Source: an uncultured Bacilli bacterium (GTDB lineage Bacteria; Bacillota_I; Bacilli_A; RF39; UBA660). Taken from it: a DNA stretch of 36,303 nt. The stretch lies in the NCBI GenBank assembly GCA_944358505.1, contig CALVRG010000043.1, forward strand, positions 1 through 36,303, in the 5' to 3' direction. Of the stretch, positions 16,383-26,316 are shown one piece after another (position 1 is the stretch's first letter; each line of letters starts with the position of its first letter). The notes under the pieces are model-generated. The model did no database searches, had not been told where the DNA came from, and worked only from the letters and a program-made list of their open reading frames with translations. Position numbers and translations under genes: made by a program.

Positions 16383-17237
16383 ATGAGTCCATTATCATTA
16401 ATAACGAAATTACAAACAGTTTTTGATTTAATTACATCAAAAAATTTATACTTAATGATACTTGCTTTAATAGTATTCCTTACTATAATTTTTATAACTA
16501 CAAATGGATCTAATCGTAAACAAAGTAGAATAACTTATATACTATTATATTTAGCGGCATTTATTTTTATTGGTGTTCAGTATGGTAGTAGTATATTAAC
16601 ATTAATTGATTATGCTATTAATGAAGTGTTTATAACTTATTATTTTCCAAATATAGTTATTTACTTCATTATGTTAATCATAATCAATGTAATATTATGG
16701 AAAACTATTTTCAACGATAAAATAGATTTTAAATTAAAGGTTATAAATTCAATAACTTTTTCAGTGATTATGTATTTATTTGTTTTAGCAATTTCAACAA
16801 TTAATACTTTAAATCTTGATGTGTTTAATATAACTGAGTTATATAGTAGTAATCAAGTAAGGAGTATTTTAGAACTTAGTATGTTTATATTTGTATTTTG
16901 GATAGTAGTATTAACAGTCTACTATTTAATAAGAAAATATCAGTATAAACACGATTTAATAAAAGAAGAAACATTTACAAATTATAATATAATAAATAAT
17001 TTTGATATTAAAGAAGCATATAAGATTACTAAAAAGCCATTATTAATAGAAGAAGAACCAATAAAAAAAGAAGGTTCTAAAGCACCTATATTAGGTCAAG
17101 AATTCACTTTAGAAGAATATAAAATTATGTCAAGAATATTAAAAGAAGATAAAACGAAAAAAACTGAAAGTAATGTACCTATCGATAATGCTCCTTTAAC
17201 AGAATTAAATAAGTTATATCAAAGTATAAGAGATTAG
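16383..17237 (+). CDS. Multi-pass membrane protein of the adhesin-sortase operon
   Basis: I do not recognise the family. The ATG at 16383 is preferred over an in-frame GTG at 16374 because AAGGGGG lies at 16368-16374, eight bases before it. The 284-residue product has about five hydrophobic helices in its first 190 residues (for example LMILALIVFLTIIFI and FIFVFWIVVLTVYYLI), then a hydrophilic tail of about 95 residues with a KAPILGQEFTLEEYKIMSRIL segment. The tail should be cytoplasmic if the first helix is inside-out. It follows the sortase by 20 bases and ends in a strong terminator, so it is the last gene of the surface operon and may help secretion or assembly; that is inference. Confidence 0.75.
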   Translation: MSPLSLITKLQTVFDLITSKNLYLMILALIVFLTIIFITTNGSNRKQSRITYILLYLAAFIFIGVQYGSSILTLIDYAINEVFITYYFPNIVIYFIMLIIINVILWKTIFNDKIDFKLKVINSITFSVIMYLFVLAISTINTLNLDVFNITELYSSNQVRSILELSMFIFVFWIVVLTVYYLIRKYQYKHDLIKEETFTNYNIINNFDIKEAYKITKKPLLIEEEPIKKEGSKAPILGQEFTLEEYKIMSRILKEDKTKKTESNVPIDNAPLTELNKLYQSIRD

Positions 17238-17264
17238 TATAGTAAATATACTAATTTTTTTTTA
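17233..17264 (+). terminator. Terminator of the adhesin operon
   Basis: A perfect 9-bp stem (17233-17241 with 17247-17255), 5-nt loop, and a run of nine or more T. The stop codon TAG lies in the left arm. Confidence 0.88.
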
Positions 17265-17291
17265 AAAATCATATAATTTAATGGTGATAAA

Positions 17292-18215
17292 ATGTTAAAT
17301 GAAGAAGAATTCTATAAAGAATCTTTAAACACAAATCTTTATTATTTGAGAGCATTAAGAGATTTCTGTATCAATATACAGTTATCTTTCTATAATGATA
17401 ATGAATATAAAGAACGAGCAGGCTTACTTGCTAATAAGAGTCAAGACTTAGGTAGACAGCTTGTTACCTATACTAATGGTGTAGTTCCAATAAAAAGCCT
17501 AGATTATCAAGTCTTTTATACTAAATATACATTAGAGACAGAGAAATTAACAGAAAAATTATTTTCTTTAGATCTTGCTACTGATATAACAGAAAACCAA
17601 CTAAAACTTACACCAGAAGAAAATATAAAAGTAGATAAATCAATGATAGAAACAATGGAAGAATTTAATCAAAAAGCTTTAGATATTTCGAATGAATTTA
17701 TAAGTTTAATGAATGAAATTGTAGATCAATTAACAACAAATAATTTGTTTTCATATTCATACCCAACACTTTGTAATTTTATGATTAAGACAATTAATCT
17801 TTATATAATAGAGCTAAATAGACTAAAGCAAAAAATAAAAAAAGATCCTATTCTAGCGTTAGATATAGAATATGAATATAATATAACAAGTTATCAAATA
17901 GTATCCTTTTTAAGAGGATTAATTGACACAAATGCTACCAAATACATTGAGTCATTAAATGAAATTTTAAATGATATTTATCCACAATTATTAGATGATT
18001 ATAATAATTTGCCATTATCTCCTGAAAATCAGGAAATATTAATAACAAGAAGTATCGAAGTGATAAGAACAATAAGACTACTAATATCAAACATGTTAGA
18101 AGACTTATTAAATGCAAATCTATACTTTATAATAGAAGCATTAGCAATAGATACATTTTATCGTAATATAAATTATTTTCTCTATGTATTAAGTAATGAT
18201 ACTAAAGAGATTTAG
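17292..18215 (+). CDS. All-helical protein, possibly DUF2935-like
   Basis: The 307-residue product is predicted to be almost all helix, with no signal peptide or membrane segment. It looks like two similar halves: the first opens with FYKESLNTNLYYLRALRDFC, the second with FSYSYPTLCNFMIKTINLYI. The opening recalls DUF2935 proteins of spore-forming clostridia, which have two four-helix halves, but the His residues often seen there are absent, so the match is weak. GGTGAT lies four bases before the ATG. A TATAAT at 17272-17277 sits close in front but without a good -35. It stands alone between two terminators. Function unknown. Confidence 0.7.
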   Translation: MLNEEEFYKESLNTNLYYLRALRDFCINIQLSFYNDNEYKERAGLLANKSQDLGRQLVTYTNGVVPIKSLDYQVFYTKYTLETEKLTEKLFSLDLATDITENQLKLTPEENIKVDKSMIETMEEFNQKALDISNEFISLMNEIVDQLTTNNLFSYSYPTLCNFMIKTINLYIIELNRLKQKIKKDPILALDIEYEYNITSYQIVSFLRGLIDTNATKYIESLNEILNDIYPQLLDDYNNLPLSPENQEILITRSIEVIRTIRLLISNMLEDLLNANLYFIIEALAIDTFYRNINYFLYVLSNDTKEI

Positions 18216-18223
18216 AAATCTTT

Positions 18224-18254
18224 GAAGTTATAAACTAACTTCTTTTTCTTTTCC
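18224..18254 (+). terminator. Terminator after the helical unknown
   Basis: A 7-bp stem GAAGTTA/TAACTTC (18224-18230 with 18236-18242), 5-nt loop, T-rich tail. Confidence 0.75.
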
Positions 18255-18268
18255 TTATATTAAAATAA

Positions 18269-18277
18269 TGATATAAT
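18269..18277 (+). promoter_or_regulatory. Extended -10 promoter for the pcrA operon
   Basis: TGA-TATAAT, hexamer at 18272-18277, about 22 bases before the pcrA ATG. The -35 region (TTTTCC) is poor, so the extended -10 would carry the activity. Confidence 0.5.
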
Positions 18278-18299
18278 TAATTAGGAAGTAGGTAATGAT

Positions 18300-20399
18300 A
18301 TGAGCATGATAGAATTAGACAAATTAAATGAAGAACAAAAAAAAGCAGTCTTATATAACGATGGACCACTTTTAATATTAGCAGGTGCAGGTAGTGGTAA
18401 AACTAAAGTTTTAACAACAAAAATAGCATATTTGATAGAGCAATTAGATATATCACCATATGAAATTTTGGCTATAACATTCACTAATAAAGCAGCTTTA
18501 GAAATGAAAGAACGTGTAGATAAAATTATAGGTGAAAAAGCTAAAAATATTCAGATATCAACCTTTCATTCTTTTGGACTTAAAATATTAAGAGAAAACT
18601 ATCAAAAATTAGATTATGATAATAACTTTGTAATTATGGATAGTGATGATTCTTTAACAATTGTGAAAAAAATACTCAAGTCTTTAAATTATGATCCTAA
18701 AATATATAACCCTAAAGCAATTAGAAACAAAATAAGTAATTGTAAAAATGAACTACTATCACCACATGATTATGAAAAGTATATTGCAAGTGATTATGAA
18801 AAAGTAATAGGTGAAGTATATTATAAATATGAAGAGAAACTAAAACAAAATAATGCTATTGATTTTGATGATTTATTACTTCTTCCGATTGTTCTTTTTA
18901 AAAAAGACAAAGAAGTTTTAAAAAAATATCAAGAACGATATAAATATATTTTAATAGATGAGTATCAAGATACAAATGAAGCACAGTATATCATATCAAA
19001 AATGATAAGTGCTGCTTATAAAAATATATGTGTTGTGGGAGATGCCGATCAAGCTATATATGGTTTTAGAGGAGCAAATTATAAGAATATTTTAAATTTT
19101 GAAAAGGATTATCCTAATGCATTAAGTATTAAATTAGAACAAAACTACCGATCAACTAAAACAATACTAGATGCTGCAAATTGTGTTATTAAAAATAATG
19201 AAAAAAGAAAAGAAAAAAATCTTTGGTCCACAAAAGGAATAGGTGAAAAAATTACTTATTATAGAGCTTATGATGAAAAAGATGAAAGTCACTATGTGGC
19301 AATGGAAATCAAAAAACTTACTAGTAATGGCAAAGATGCTAGTGATATTGCAGTTTTATATCGAACTAATGCCCAATCACGTGTTATCGAAGAAGAACTA
19401 CTAAAACAAAACATTCCATATCGTATTGTAGGAGGATTTAGTTTCTATCAAAGAAAAGAAATAAAAGATTTACTTGCATATTTAAAACTAATATATAATC
19501 CTAAAGATGATATAAGTTTACTTAGAGTTATAAATATTCCTAAAAGAGGTATTGGTTTAAGGACAATAGAAAATATAACAGAAAAAGCAGACATGAACGG
19601 AATAAGCCTTTTTGAAGCAATTGATAGTGGAAAAGAATTAAAATTTAAAAATCTAATTCTATCTTTACAACAAGTAGCAGAATCTATTACACTTACTGAA
19701 CTAATTGATAAAGTTTTAGAAGCTACAGAAATGAAAAAAGAGCTAGAAAGCGAAAAAAGTATCGAAAGTGAAATAAGGTTAGAAAACTTAGAGGAATTTA
19801 AATCTATTACTAAAGCATTTGAAGAAAGAATGGGACTAGTTTCATTAGAAGACTTTTTATATGAAGTAAGCTTAGTTAATGACAAGGATGAATATAAGGA
19901 TTCACGTAATAAAGTAAGTTTAATGACTATACATTCTGTCAAAGGTTTGGAGTATGATATTGTTTTTGTAGTGGGATTAGAAGAAGGAATATTTCCTCAC
20001 TTAAATTCTTTAATGAGTAGTAGTGAAACTGAAGAAGAAAGACGGCTTTGCTATGTTGCAATAACAAGAGCAAAAGAGAAACTTTATCTTTTAAATGCTA
20101 GAAGGAGAGTATTGTTTGGTAAAGATAGTATTAATCCCCCAAGCAGATTTTTAACTGAAATAGATGAAAACTTAATTGATAGTAATAAAACAAAAGAAAC
20201 AGAAGTTAAAATTATAAATAAAGAAGAAGTACTACGTGAAGAAAATATTGATTACAAAGTAGGTGATTATGTAGTACATGAAAACTTTGGTGCAGGTAAA
20301 GTATTAGAAGTTACTAATTCACTTGTGACAGTAGCTTTTAAACATCCATATGGAATTAAAAAATTGATGAAAAATCATAAGAGTTTAACAAAAGTCTAA
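18300..20399 (+). CDS. pcrA: ATP-dependent DNA helicase PcrA (UvrD/Rep family)
   Basis: This superfamily 1A 3'-5' helicase acts in repair, plasmid rolling-circle replication and removal of RecA or stalled transcription complexes. The 699-residue protein shows the motifs in order: Walker A AGAGSGKT (28-35), FTNKAALEMKER, ISTFHSFG, DEYQDTN, GDADQAIYGFRGA, QNYRSTKTI, TIHSVKGLEYDIVFVVGLEEG and YVAITRAKEKLYL. A C-terminal segment VGDYVVHENFGAGKVLEV matches the Tudor-like RNA-polymerase-binding end of Gram-positive PcrA. The pairing with ligA downstream is the common Firmicute pcrA-ligA order, here interrupted by two nucleotidyltransferase genes. The start is preceded by AGGAAGTAGG. Confidence 0.97.
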   Translation: MSMIELDKLNEEQKKAVLYNDGPLLILAGAGSGKTKVLTTKIAYLIEQLDISPYEILAITFTNKAALEMKERVDKIIGEKAKNIQISTFHSFGLKILRENYQKLDYDNNFVIMDSDDSLTIVKKILKSLNYDPKIYNPKAIRNKISNCKNELLSPHDYEKYIASDYEKVIGEVYYKYEEKLKQNNAIDFDDLLLLPIVLFKKDKEVLKKYQERYKYILIDEYQDTNEAQYIISKMISAAYKNICVVGDADQAIYGFRGANYKNILNFEKDYPNALSIKLEQNYRSTKTILDAANCVIKNNEKRKEKNLWSTKGIGEKITYYRAYDEKDESHYVAMEIKKLTSNGKDASDIAVLYRTNAQSRVIEEELLKQNIPYRIVGGFSFYQRKEIKDLLAYLKLIYNPKDDISLLRVINIPKRGIGLRTIENITEKADMNGISLFEAIDSGKELKFKNLILSLQQVAESITLTELIDKVLEATEMKKELESEKSIESEIRLENLEEFKSITKAFEERMGLVSLEDFLYEVSLVNDKDEYKDSRNKVSLMTIHSVKGLEYDIVFVVGLEEGIFPHLNSLMSSSETEEERRLCYVAITRAKEKLYLLNARRRVLFGKDSINPPSRFLTEIDENLIDSNKTKETEVKIINKEEVLREENIDYKVGDYVVHENFGAGKVLEVTNSLVTVAFKHPYGIKKLMKNHKSLTKV

Positions 20400-20422
20400 A
20401 ATAAGACAATATAGGAGGAATT

Positions 20423-21346
20423 ATGAAAAAAGATAAAACGTTATTAATTATGGCAGCAGGAATGGGAAGTCGCTTTGGAGGCTTAAAACAAATAGAGCCT
20501 GTTGGACCAAATGGAGAATTTATAATAGATTATTCAATTTATGATGCAAAAGAAGCAGGATTTACAAAAGTAGTATTTATTATTAAAGAAGAAAATTATG
20601 ATGCGTTTAAAAAAACTATTGGTAAAAGAGTAGAACCACATATAAAAGTAGAATATGTTTTTCAAACTAATAATAATATTCCTTTAAAATATAAGGAATT
20701 AATTAAAGATAGAATAAAACCATTAGGAACAGCTCATGCTATTCTTTGTGCAAAAGATAAAATAAATGAGCCATTTGCTATTATTAATGCAGATGATTTT
20801 TATGGAAAAGATGCTTATATAAAAGCAGTGTCTTATCTTTCTAATATTAAAGAGAACCATTATGGTTTAATAGCATATCGCCTTGGTAATACTTTAACAG
20901 AAAATGGTGCAGCAAAAAGGGGAGTTTGCAAAGTCAATGATAATAATGAACTAATTGAATTAATAGAAAGTAGTACAGCTTTAGTTGGCGATTTAGTAAC
21001 AGTAGAACCACTTGATGGTAGTGCAAGTTATAAAACAACAAAGGACACAATAGCGTCAATGAATATGCTACTATTTACACCTAGCCTTTTCAAAATATTA
21101 GAAGAAAAATTACCTATATTTTTAGAAAATAATAAGAATAATTTAGAAAAATGTGAATTTTTAATTCCAATAGTACTAAATGAATGTCTAGAAGAAAAAA
21201 GAGTAATAGTAGATGTGATAGAAACAAATGCTACTTGGTATGGTGTAACATATAAAGAAGATAAAGAATTAGTAGTAAATGCAATTAATAAAATGATTAA
21301 AGAGAAAATATATAACAAAAATTTATATGAGGGAAAAAATGAATAA
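20423..21346 (+). CDS. Sugar-phosphate nucleotidyltransferase-like protein A
   Basis: The 307-residue protein has the Rossmann-type NTP-transferase start LIMAAGMGSRFGGLKQIEPVG, in which the GxGxRxG signature is followed by Lys-Gln and Pro-Val-Gly. It continues with IIDYSIYDAKEAGF, PLGTAHAI, and FAIINADDFYGKDA, where the DD pair should bind the metal. Enzymes of this fold join a sugar phosphate or choline phosphate to a nucleotide for envelope polymers. AGGAGG lies 5-6 bases before the ATG. It is 23 bases after pcrA and overlaps its paralogue by 8 bases, so it belongs to the pcrA-ligA operon. The substrate cannot be read from sequence. Confidence 0.85.
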   Translation: MKKDKTLLIMAAGMGSRFGGLKQIEPVGPNGEFIIDYSIYDAKEAGFTKVVFIIKEENYDAFKKTIGKRVEPHIKVEYVFQTNNNIPLKYKELIKDRIKPLGTAHAILCAKDKINEPFAIINADDFYGKDAYIKAVSYLSNIKENHYGLIAYRLGNTLTENGAAKRGVCKVNDNNELIELIESSTALVGDLVTVEPLDGSASYKTTKDTIASMNMLLFTPSLFKILEEKLPIFLENNKNNLEKCEFLIPIVLNECLEEKRVIVDVIETNATWYGVTYKEDKELVVNAINKMIKEKIYNKNLYEGKNE

Positions 21347-22253
21347 AGAAAAGACTTTACTAATTATGGCAGCAGGTCTTGGAAGCCGTTTTGGAGGATT
21401 AAAACAAATAGAGCCTGTTGGACCAAATGGAGAATTTATAATAGATTATTCAATTTATGATGCCAAAAAGGCAGGATTTTCTAAAATTATTTTTATAATA
21501 AAAGAAGATTTTTTTGATAAGTTTAGAGAAACGATTGGAAAAAGAGTAGAACCACATATAAAAGTAGAATATGTTTTTCAAGATAATACATATATACCAA
21601 GTAAATTTAAATCATTAATAAATAAGCGTGAAAAGCCATTAGGTACAGCATATGCTATATACTGTGCTAAAAAAAAGATTAATGGACCTTTTGCAGTAAT
21701 TAATGCGGATGATTTTTATGGAAGAGATGCCTATATAAAGGCGTATAAATATTTAGATAATATTATTTATAATCATTATGGAATTATAGGCTATTTAGTA
21801 GGTAATACTCTAAGTCCAAATGGAGTTGCTAAAAGGGGTGTTATGGAAGTAAATGATAATAAACTATTAAAAATAACTGAAAGTAAAGTTGTTAAGAAGA
21901 AAGATAAAATAATAGCATCACCAATAAATAGTAGTAACGGAGTGGAAATAAAGAACGATACTTTAGTATCTATGAACTTACTATTATTTACACCTGACAT
22001 ATTTGATATTTTAGAAGAAGAACTTTCTTTATTTTTATCAATCAATACTAAAAATATAAATGAAGTAGAGTTTCAAATACCAGATGTTTTAGACAAATGT
22101 CTAAGAAAAAATATAAAAACTATAGATGTTATAAATACTACTTCTAATTGGTATGGAATGACATATAAAGATGATAAAAAAATAGTAGTAGATGCTTTAA
22201 AAGAATTAACTAGTGAAGGAGTTTATCAACAACCATTGTGGAAAAATAATTAA
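21339..22253 (+). CDS. Sugar-phosphate nucleotidyltransferase-like protein B (tandem paralogue)
   Basis: It repeats the previous gene almost motif for motif: LIMAAGLGSRFGGLKQIEPVG, IIDYSIYDAKKAGF, PLGTAYAI and FAVINADDFYGRDA. I start it at the ATG at 21339 rather than 21327, because GAGGG lies five bases before 21339 and the first residues then align with copy A (MNKEKT against MKKDKT). That gives 304 residues and an 8-base overlap with copy A. The N-terminal halves are very close, the C-terminal halves less so, which suggests a duplication followed by change of substrate or of partner contacts. Copies may form a mixed dimer; that is inference. Confidence 0.85.
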   Translation: MNKEKTLLIMAAGLGSRFGGLKQIEPVGPNGEFIIDYSIYDAKKAGFSKIIFIIKEDFFDKFRETIGKRVEPHIKVEYVFQDNTYIPSKFKSLINKREKPLGTAYAIYCAKKKINGPFAVINADDFYGRDAYIKAYKYLDNIIYNHYGIIGYLVGNTLSPNGVAKRGVMEVNDNKLLKITESKVVKKKDKIIASPINSSNGVEIKNDTLVSMNLLLFTPDIFDILEEELSLFLSINTKNINEVEFQIPDVLDKCLRKNIKTIDVINTTSNWYGMTYKDDKKIVVDALKELTSEGVYQQPLWKNN

Positions 22254-22261
22254 AGGAGTGA

Positions 22262-24262
<2,001 letters not shown>

Positions 24263-24272
24263 GGGTGAAAAC

Positions 24273-24869
24273 ATGCATACCGAAGAACAAGAACAAGAAG
24301 GAATATCAGTAAATGAAGAAAAAATGATAAAAAAAGTATCTACTATAATTATGGTGTTAATAATAGTTCTAGGAATACTAATTACAACAGATATTATATT
24401 AGTAACAAAAGCAAATATTGGCCCTTTTTTTGCTATTAAAACTAAAGAGTATAATGATGGTGGTACAAAAGAATATTATGGTCTAGGATATAAAGTAATA
24501 AAATATAACCAAAAAATAGGAAGAAGAGATACTACTATAGGGACTTGGTCTTTAAAGTATAATATTACACCGGAAGAATTTAATATAGTTGATTTAGCAT
24601 ATTCTATTATTAATGATAATAAAACATATCAAAGGGACTTTATAAAATTAACAGGAACTATTACTAGTAAGAATAATAAAGATAATACTATCACACTAAA
24701 ATTTGAAGATGAAGAAGAAGGTAAATATAACTTAACCGTTAGAGCTAAATTGTTAAGCGATAATATTAAGAAATTAAATACAAATGCACCTGTTAGTATT
24801 ATTGGAACAGTTACCAACTATAATAAATCAAAAAAAATGTTAACAATAACAAATGCCTTTGCTGAATAA
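24273..24869 (+). CDS. Membrane-anchored protein with a possible OB-like C-terminal domain
   Basis: I do not recognise a named family. The 198-residue product has an acidic cytoplasmic N-terminus, one membrane helix near residues 24-46 (STIIMVLIIVLGILITTDII), a middle segment ending in a short helix, and a beta-rich C-terminal part. The last part, with FIKLTGTITSKNNKDNTITLKFED and APVSIIGTVTNYNKSKKMLTI, reads like the strand pattern of a small OB-fold (tRNA_anti-like) domain. It follows ligA by 10 bases with AGGGGTG before the ATG and ends in a terminator, closing the pcrA-ligA operon. The OB-like reading is inference. Confidence 0.7.
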   Translation: MHTEEQEQEGISVNEEKMIKKVSTIIMVLIIVLGILITTDIILVTKANIGPFFAIKTKEYNDGGTKEYYGLGYKVIKYNQKIGRRDTTIGTWSLKYNITPEEFNIVDLAYSIINDNKTYQRDFIKLTGTITSKNNKDNTITLKFEDEEEGKYNLTVRAKLLSDNIKKLNTNAPVSIIGTVTNYNKSKKMLTITNAFAE

Positions 24870-24880
24870 AGGCTTTTTTC
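24855..24880 (+). terminator. Terminator of the pcrA-ligA operon
   Basis: A 6-bp GCCTTT/AAAGGC stem (24855-24860 with 24868-24873), then T6. It overlaps the last codons and stop of the preceding gene. Confidence 0.75.
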
Positions 24881-24909
24881 TTGCTTTTTAAAAGAAAAGA
24901 TAGTAGTAT
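24881..24909 (+). promoter_or_regulatory. Possible promoter of the desulfurase-thiI operon
   Basis: TTGCTT (24881-24886), 17-bp spacer, TAGTAT (24904-24909), directly after a terminator and about 20 bases before the next ATG. The boxes are moderate matches. Confidence 0.45.
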
Positions 24910-24929
24910 AGTAATTTACTGGAGGAAAT

Positions 24930-25169
24930 ATGAGAAAAAATAGTATTAAGCAAGAAAAAAAAGAAGAGTTAACAATACTTTTAGATTCTATTCATATTAA
25001 AAATACCAAATTATATTTAACAAAAAATAAATATTTATTAAACAAAGATGTATATACTATCGCTAAAATTATTTCAACAGTTTTTAATGCAAAAAAAGAT
25101 TATAATGAAACGAAAAAAGAATTATTAAAAGATAAATATGATATAATCGATAAAAAGGGTGATGATTAA
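24930..25169 (+). CDS. Small basic protein encoded before the cysteine desulfurase
   Basis: The 79-residue product is Lys-rich, soluble and probably helical, with no cysteine and no motif I can assign. It has a GGAGG site five bases before the ATG and normal codon use. Its stop is one base from the start of the desulfurase, so they are tightly coupled. In several Firmicutes a small or EzrA-like gene precedes the nifZ-thiI pair, but this protein is too short to be EzrA. A role in tRNA thiolation is suggested by position only. Confidence 0.65.
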   Translation: MRKNSIKQEKKEELTILLDSIHIKNTKLYLTKNKYLLNKDVYTIAKIISTVFNAKKDYNETKKELLKDKYDIIDKKGDD

Positions 25170-25170
25170 A

Positions 25171-26271
25171 ATGATATACTTTGATAATGCTGCAACTACT
25201 AAAGTAAGAGAGGAAGTATTAGATACATTTATAAAAGTATCAAAAGATTATATTGGTAATCCAAATTCTATTCATAAACTTGGATTTGAAAGTAAAAAAT
25301 TAATAAATGCTAGTGTTAAGCAAGTAGCAAATATACTTAATGTAAAAGAAAATGAAATTATATTTACAAGTTGTAGTAGTGAGTCTAATAATTTGGCTAT
25401 TAAAGGAATATTAGATGCTTATCAAAGAAGAAAAAAAATAATATTAACTACTATCTTAGAACACCCTTCAATTACAAATACTTTAAATAATATAAATGAT
25501 ATAGAAATAATTAATTTAAAATTAGATAATAATTATCATATAGATATAGAAGACTTAAAAGAAAAACTAAAACTTGATCCAATTCTAGTAACAATACATC
25601 ATGTTAATAGTGAATTAGGTATAATACAAGATATAGAAAAAATAGGTAAAACTATTAAAGAAAATAGTAAAGCTATATTCCATGTTGATGGAACTCAGAG
25701 CTTAACAAAGATAAAAGTTAATCTTGAATATGTTGATCTATTTTCAGCATCAGCTCATAAGTTTAATGGCTTAAAAGGTATAGCTTTGCTAGTAAAAAAA
25801 GAAAAAATAAATTTAGTACCACTTATAAACGGAGGAGATTCACAAACTGTTTATCGTGCTGGAACTCCTTCTCCTGCTTTAATTGCATCATTTGCAAAAG
25901 CTCTTAGATTAGCAATGGAAAGTCAAGAAGAAGCTTTAAGAAAAGTAAAAGAAATAAATAAATATTTAAAAGAAGAATTAATAAAGATAGATAATATTAT
26001 TATTAATTCAAAAGAAGATTCTTCACCATTTATATTAAATTTTAGTATTAAAAATATAAAGCCAGAAACTATGATACATAAATTAGAAGCAAAAGAAATT
26101 TATCTATCAACTAAAACAGCTTGTTCATCTAAAGAAGATTATTCTAAAAGCTTATACCAATTAACAAATAATAAAGATATTAGTAAAACATCATTAAGAT
26201 TATCACTATCTAAAGATAATACTCTTGAAGAAGCAAGAAAATTTATAAAAATATTAAAAGAAAATCTATAA
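25171..26271 (+). CDS. Cysteine desulfurase (NifS/IscS family), probable ThiI partner
   Basis: This PLP enzyme takes sulfur from cysteine and passes it on as a persulfide. The protein begins IYFDNAATTKVREE and has SIHKLGFESKK, FTSCSSESNNLAIKG, HHVNSELGIIQDI and HVDGTQSLTK. The PLP lysine is Lys197 in SASAHKFNG, and the persulfide Cys318 lies in KTACSSKED. With the ATG at 25171 it is 366 residues. Upstream in-frame GTG (25159) and ATG (25162) are possible but the family starts at the IYFDNAA segment. thiI follows 45 bases later, as in the Bacillus nifZ-thiI pair for 4-thiouridine in tRNA, so this is probably the dedicated donor rather than the SufS of iron-sulfur assembly. Confidence 0.92.
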   Translation: MIYFDNAATTKVREEVLDTFIKVSKDYIGNPNSIHKLGFESKKLINASVKQVANILNVKENEIIFTSCSSESNNLAIKGILDAYQRRKKIILTTILEHPSITNTLNNINDIEIINLKLDNNYHIDIEDLKEKLKLDPILVTIHHVNSELGIIQDIEKIGKTIKENSKAIFHVDGTQSLTKIKVNLEYVDLFSASAHKFNGLKGIALLVKKEKINLVPLINGGDSQTVYRAGTPSPALIASFAKALRLAMESQEEALRKVKEINKYLKEELIKIDNIIINSKEDSSPFILNFSIKNIKPETMIHKLEAKEIYLSTKTACSSKEDYSKSLYQLTNNKDISKTSLRLSLSKDNTLEEARKFIKILKENL

Positions 26272-26316
26272 ATATTATATGAATAATTAAAATAAAAAAG
26301 GAGAAACTATACTATA

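Noticed and set aside
19448-19942. Long minus-strand ORF (164 codons) in pcrA
   Set aside because: Ser/Leu-rich complement of Lys/Glu-rich helicase sequence; a typical antisense artefact in AT-rich genes.
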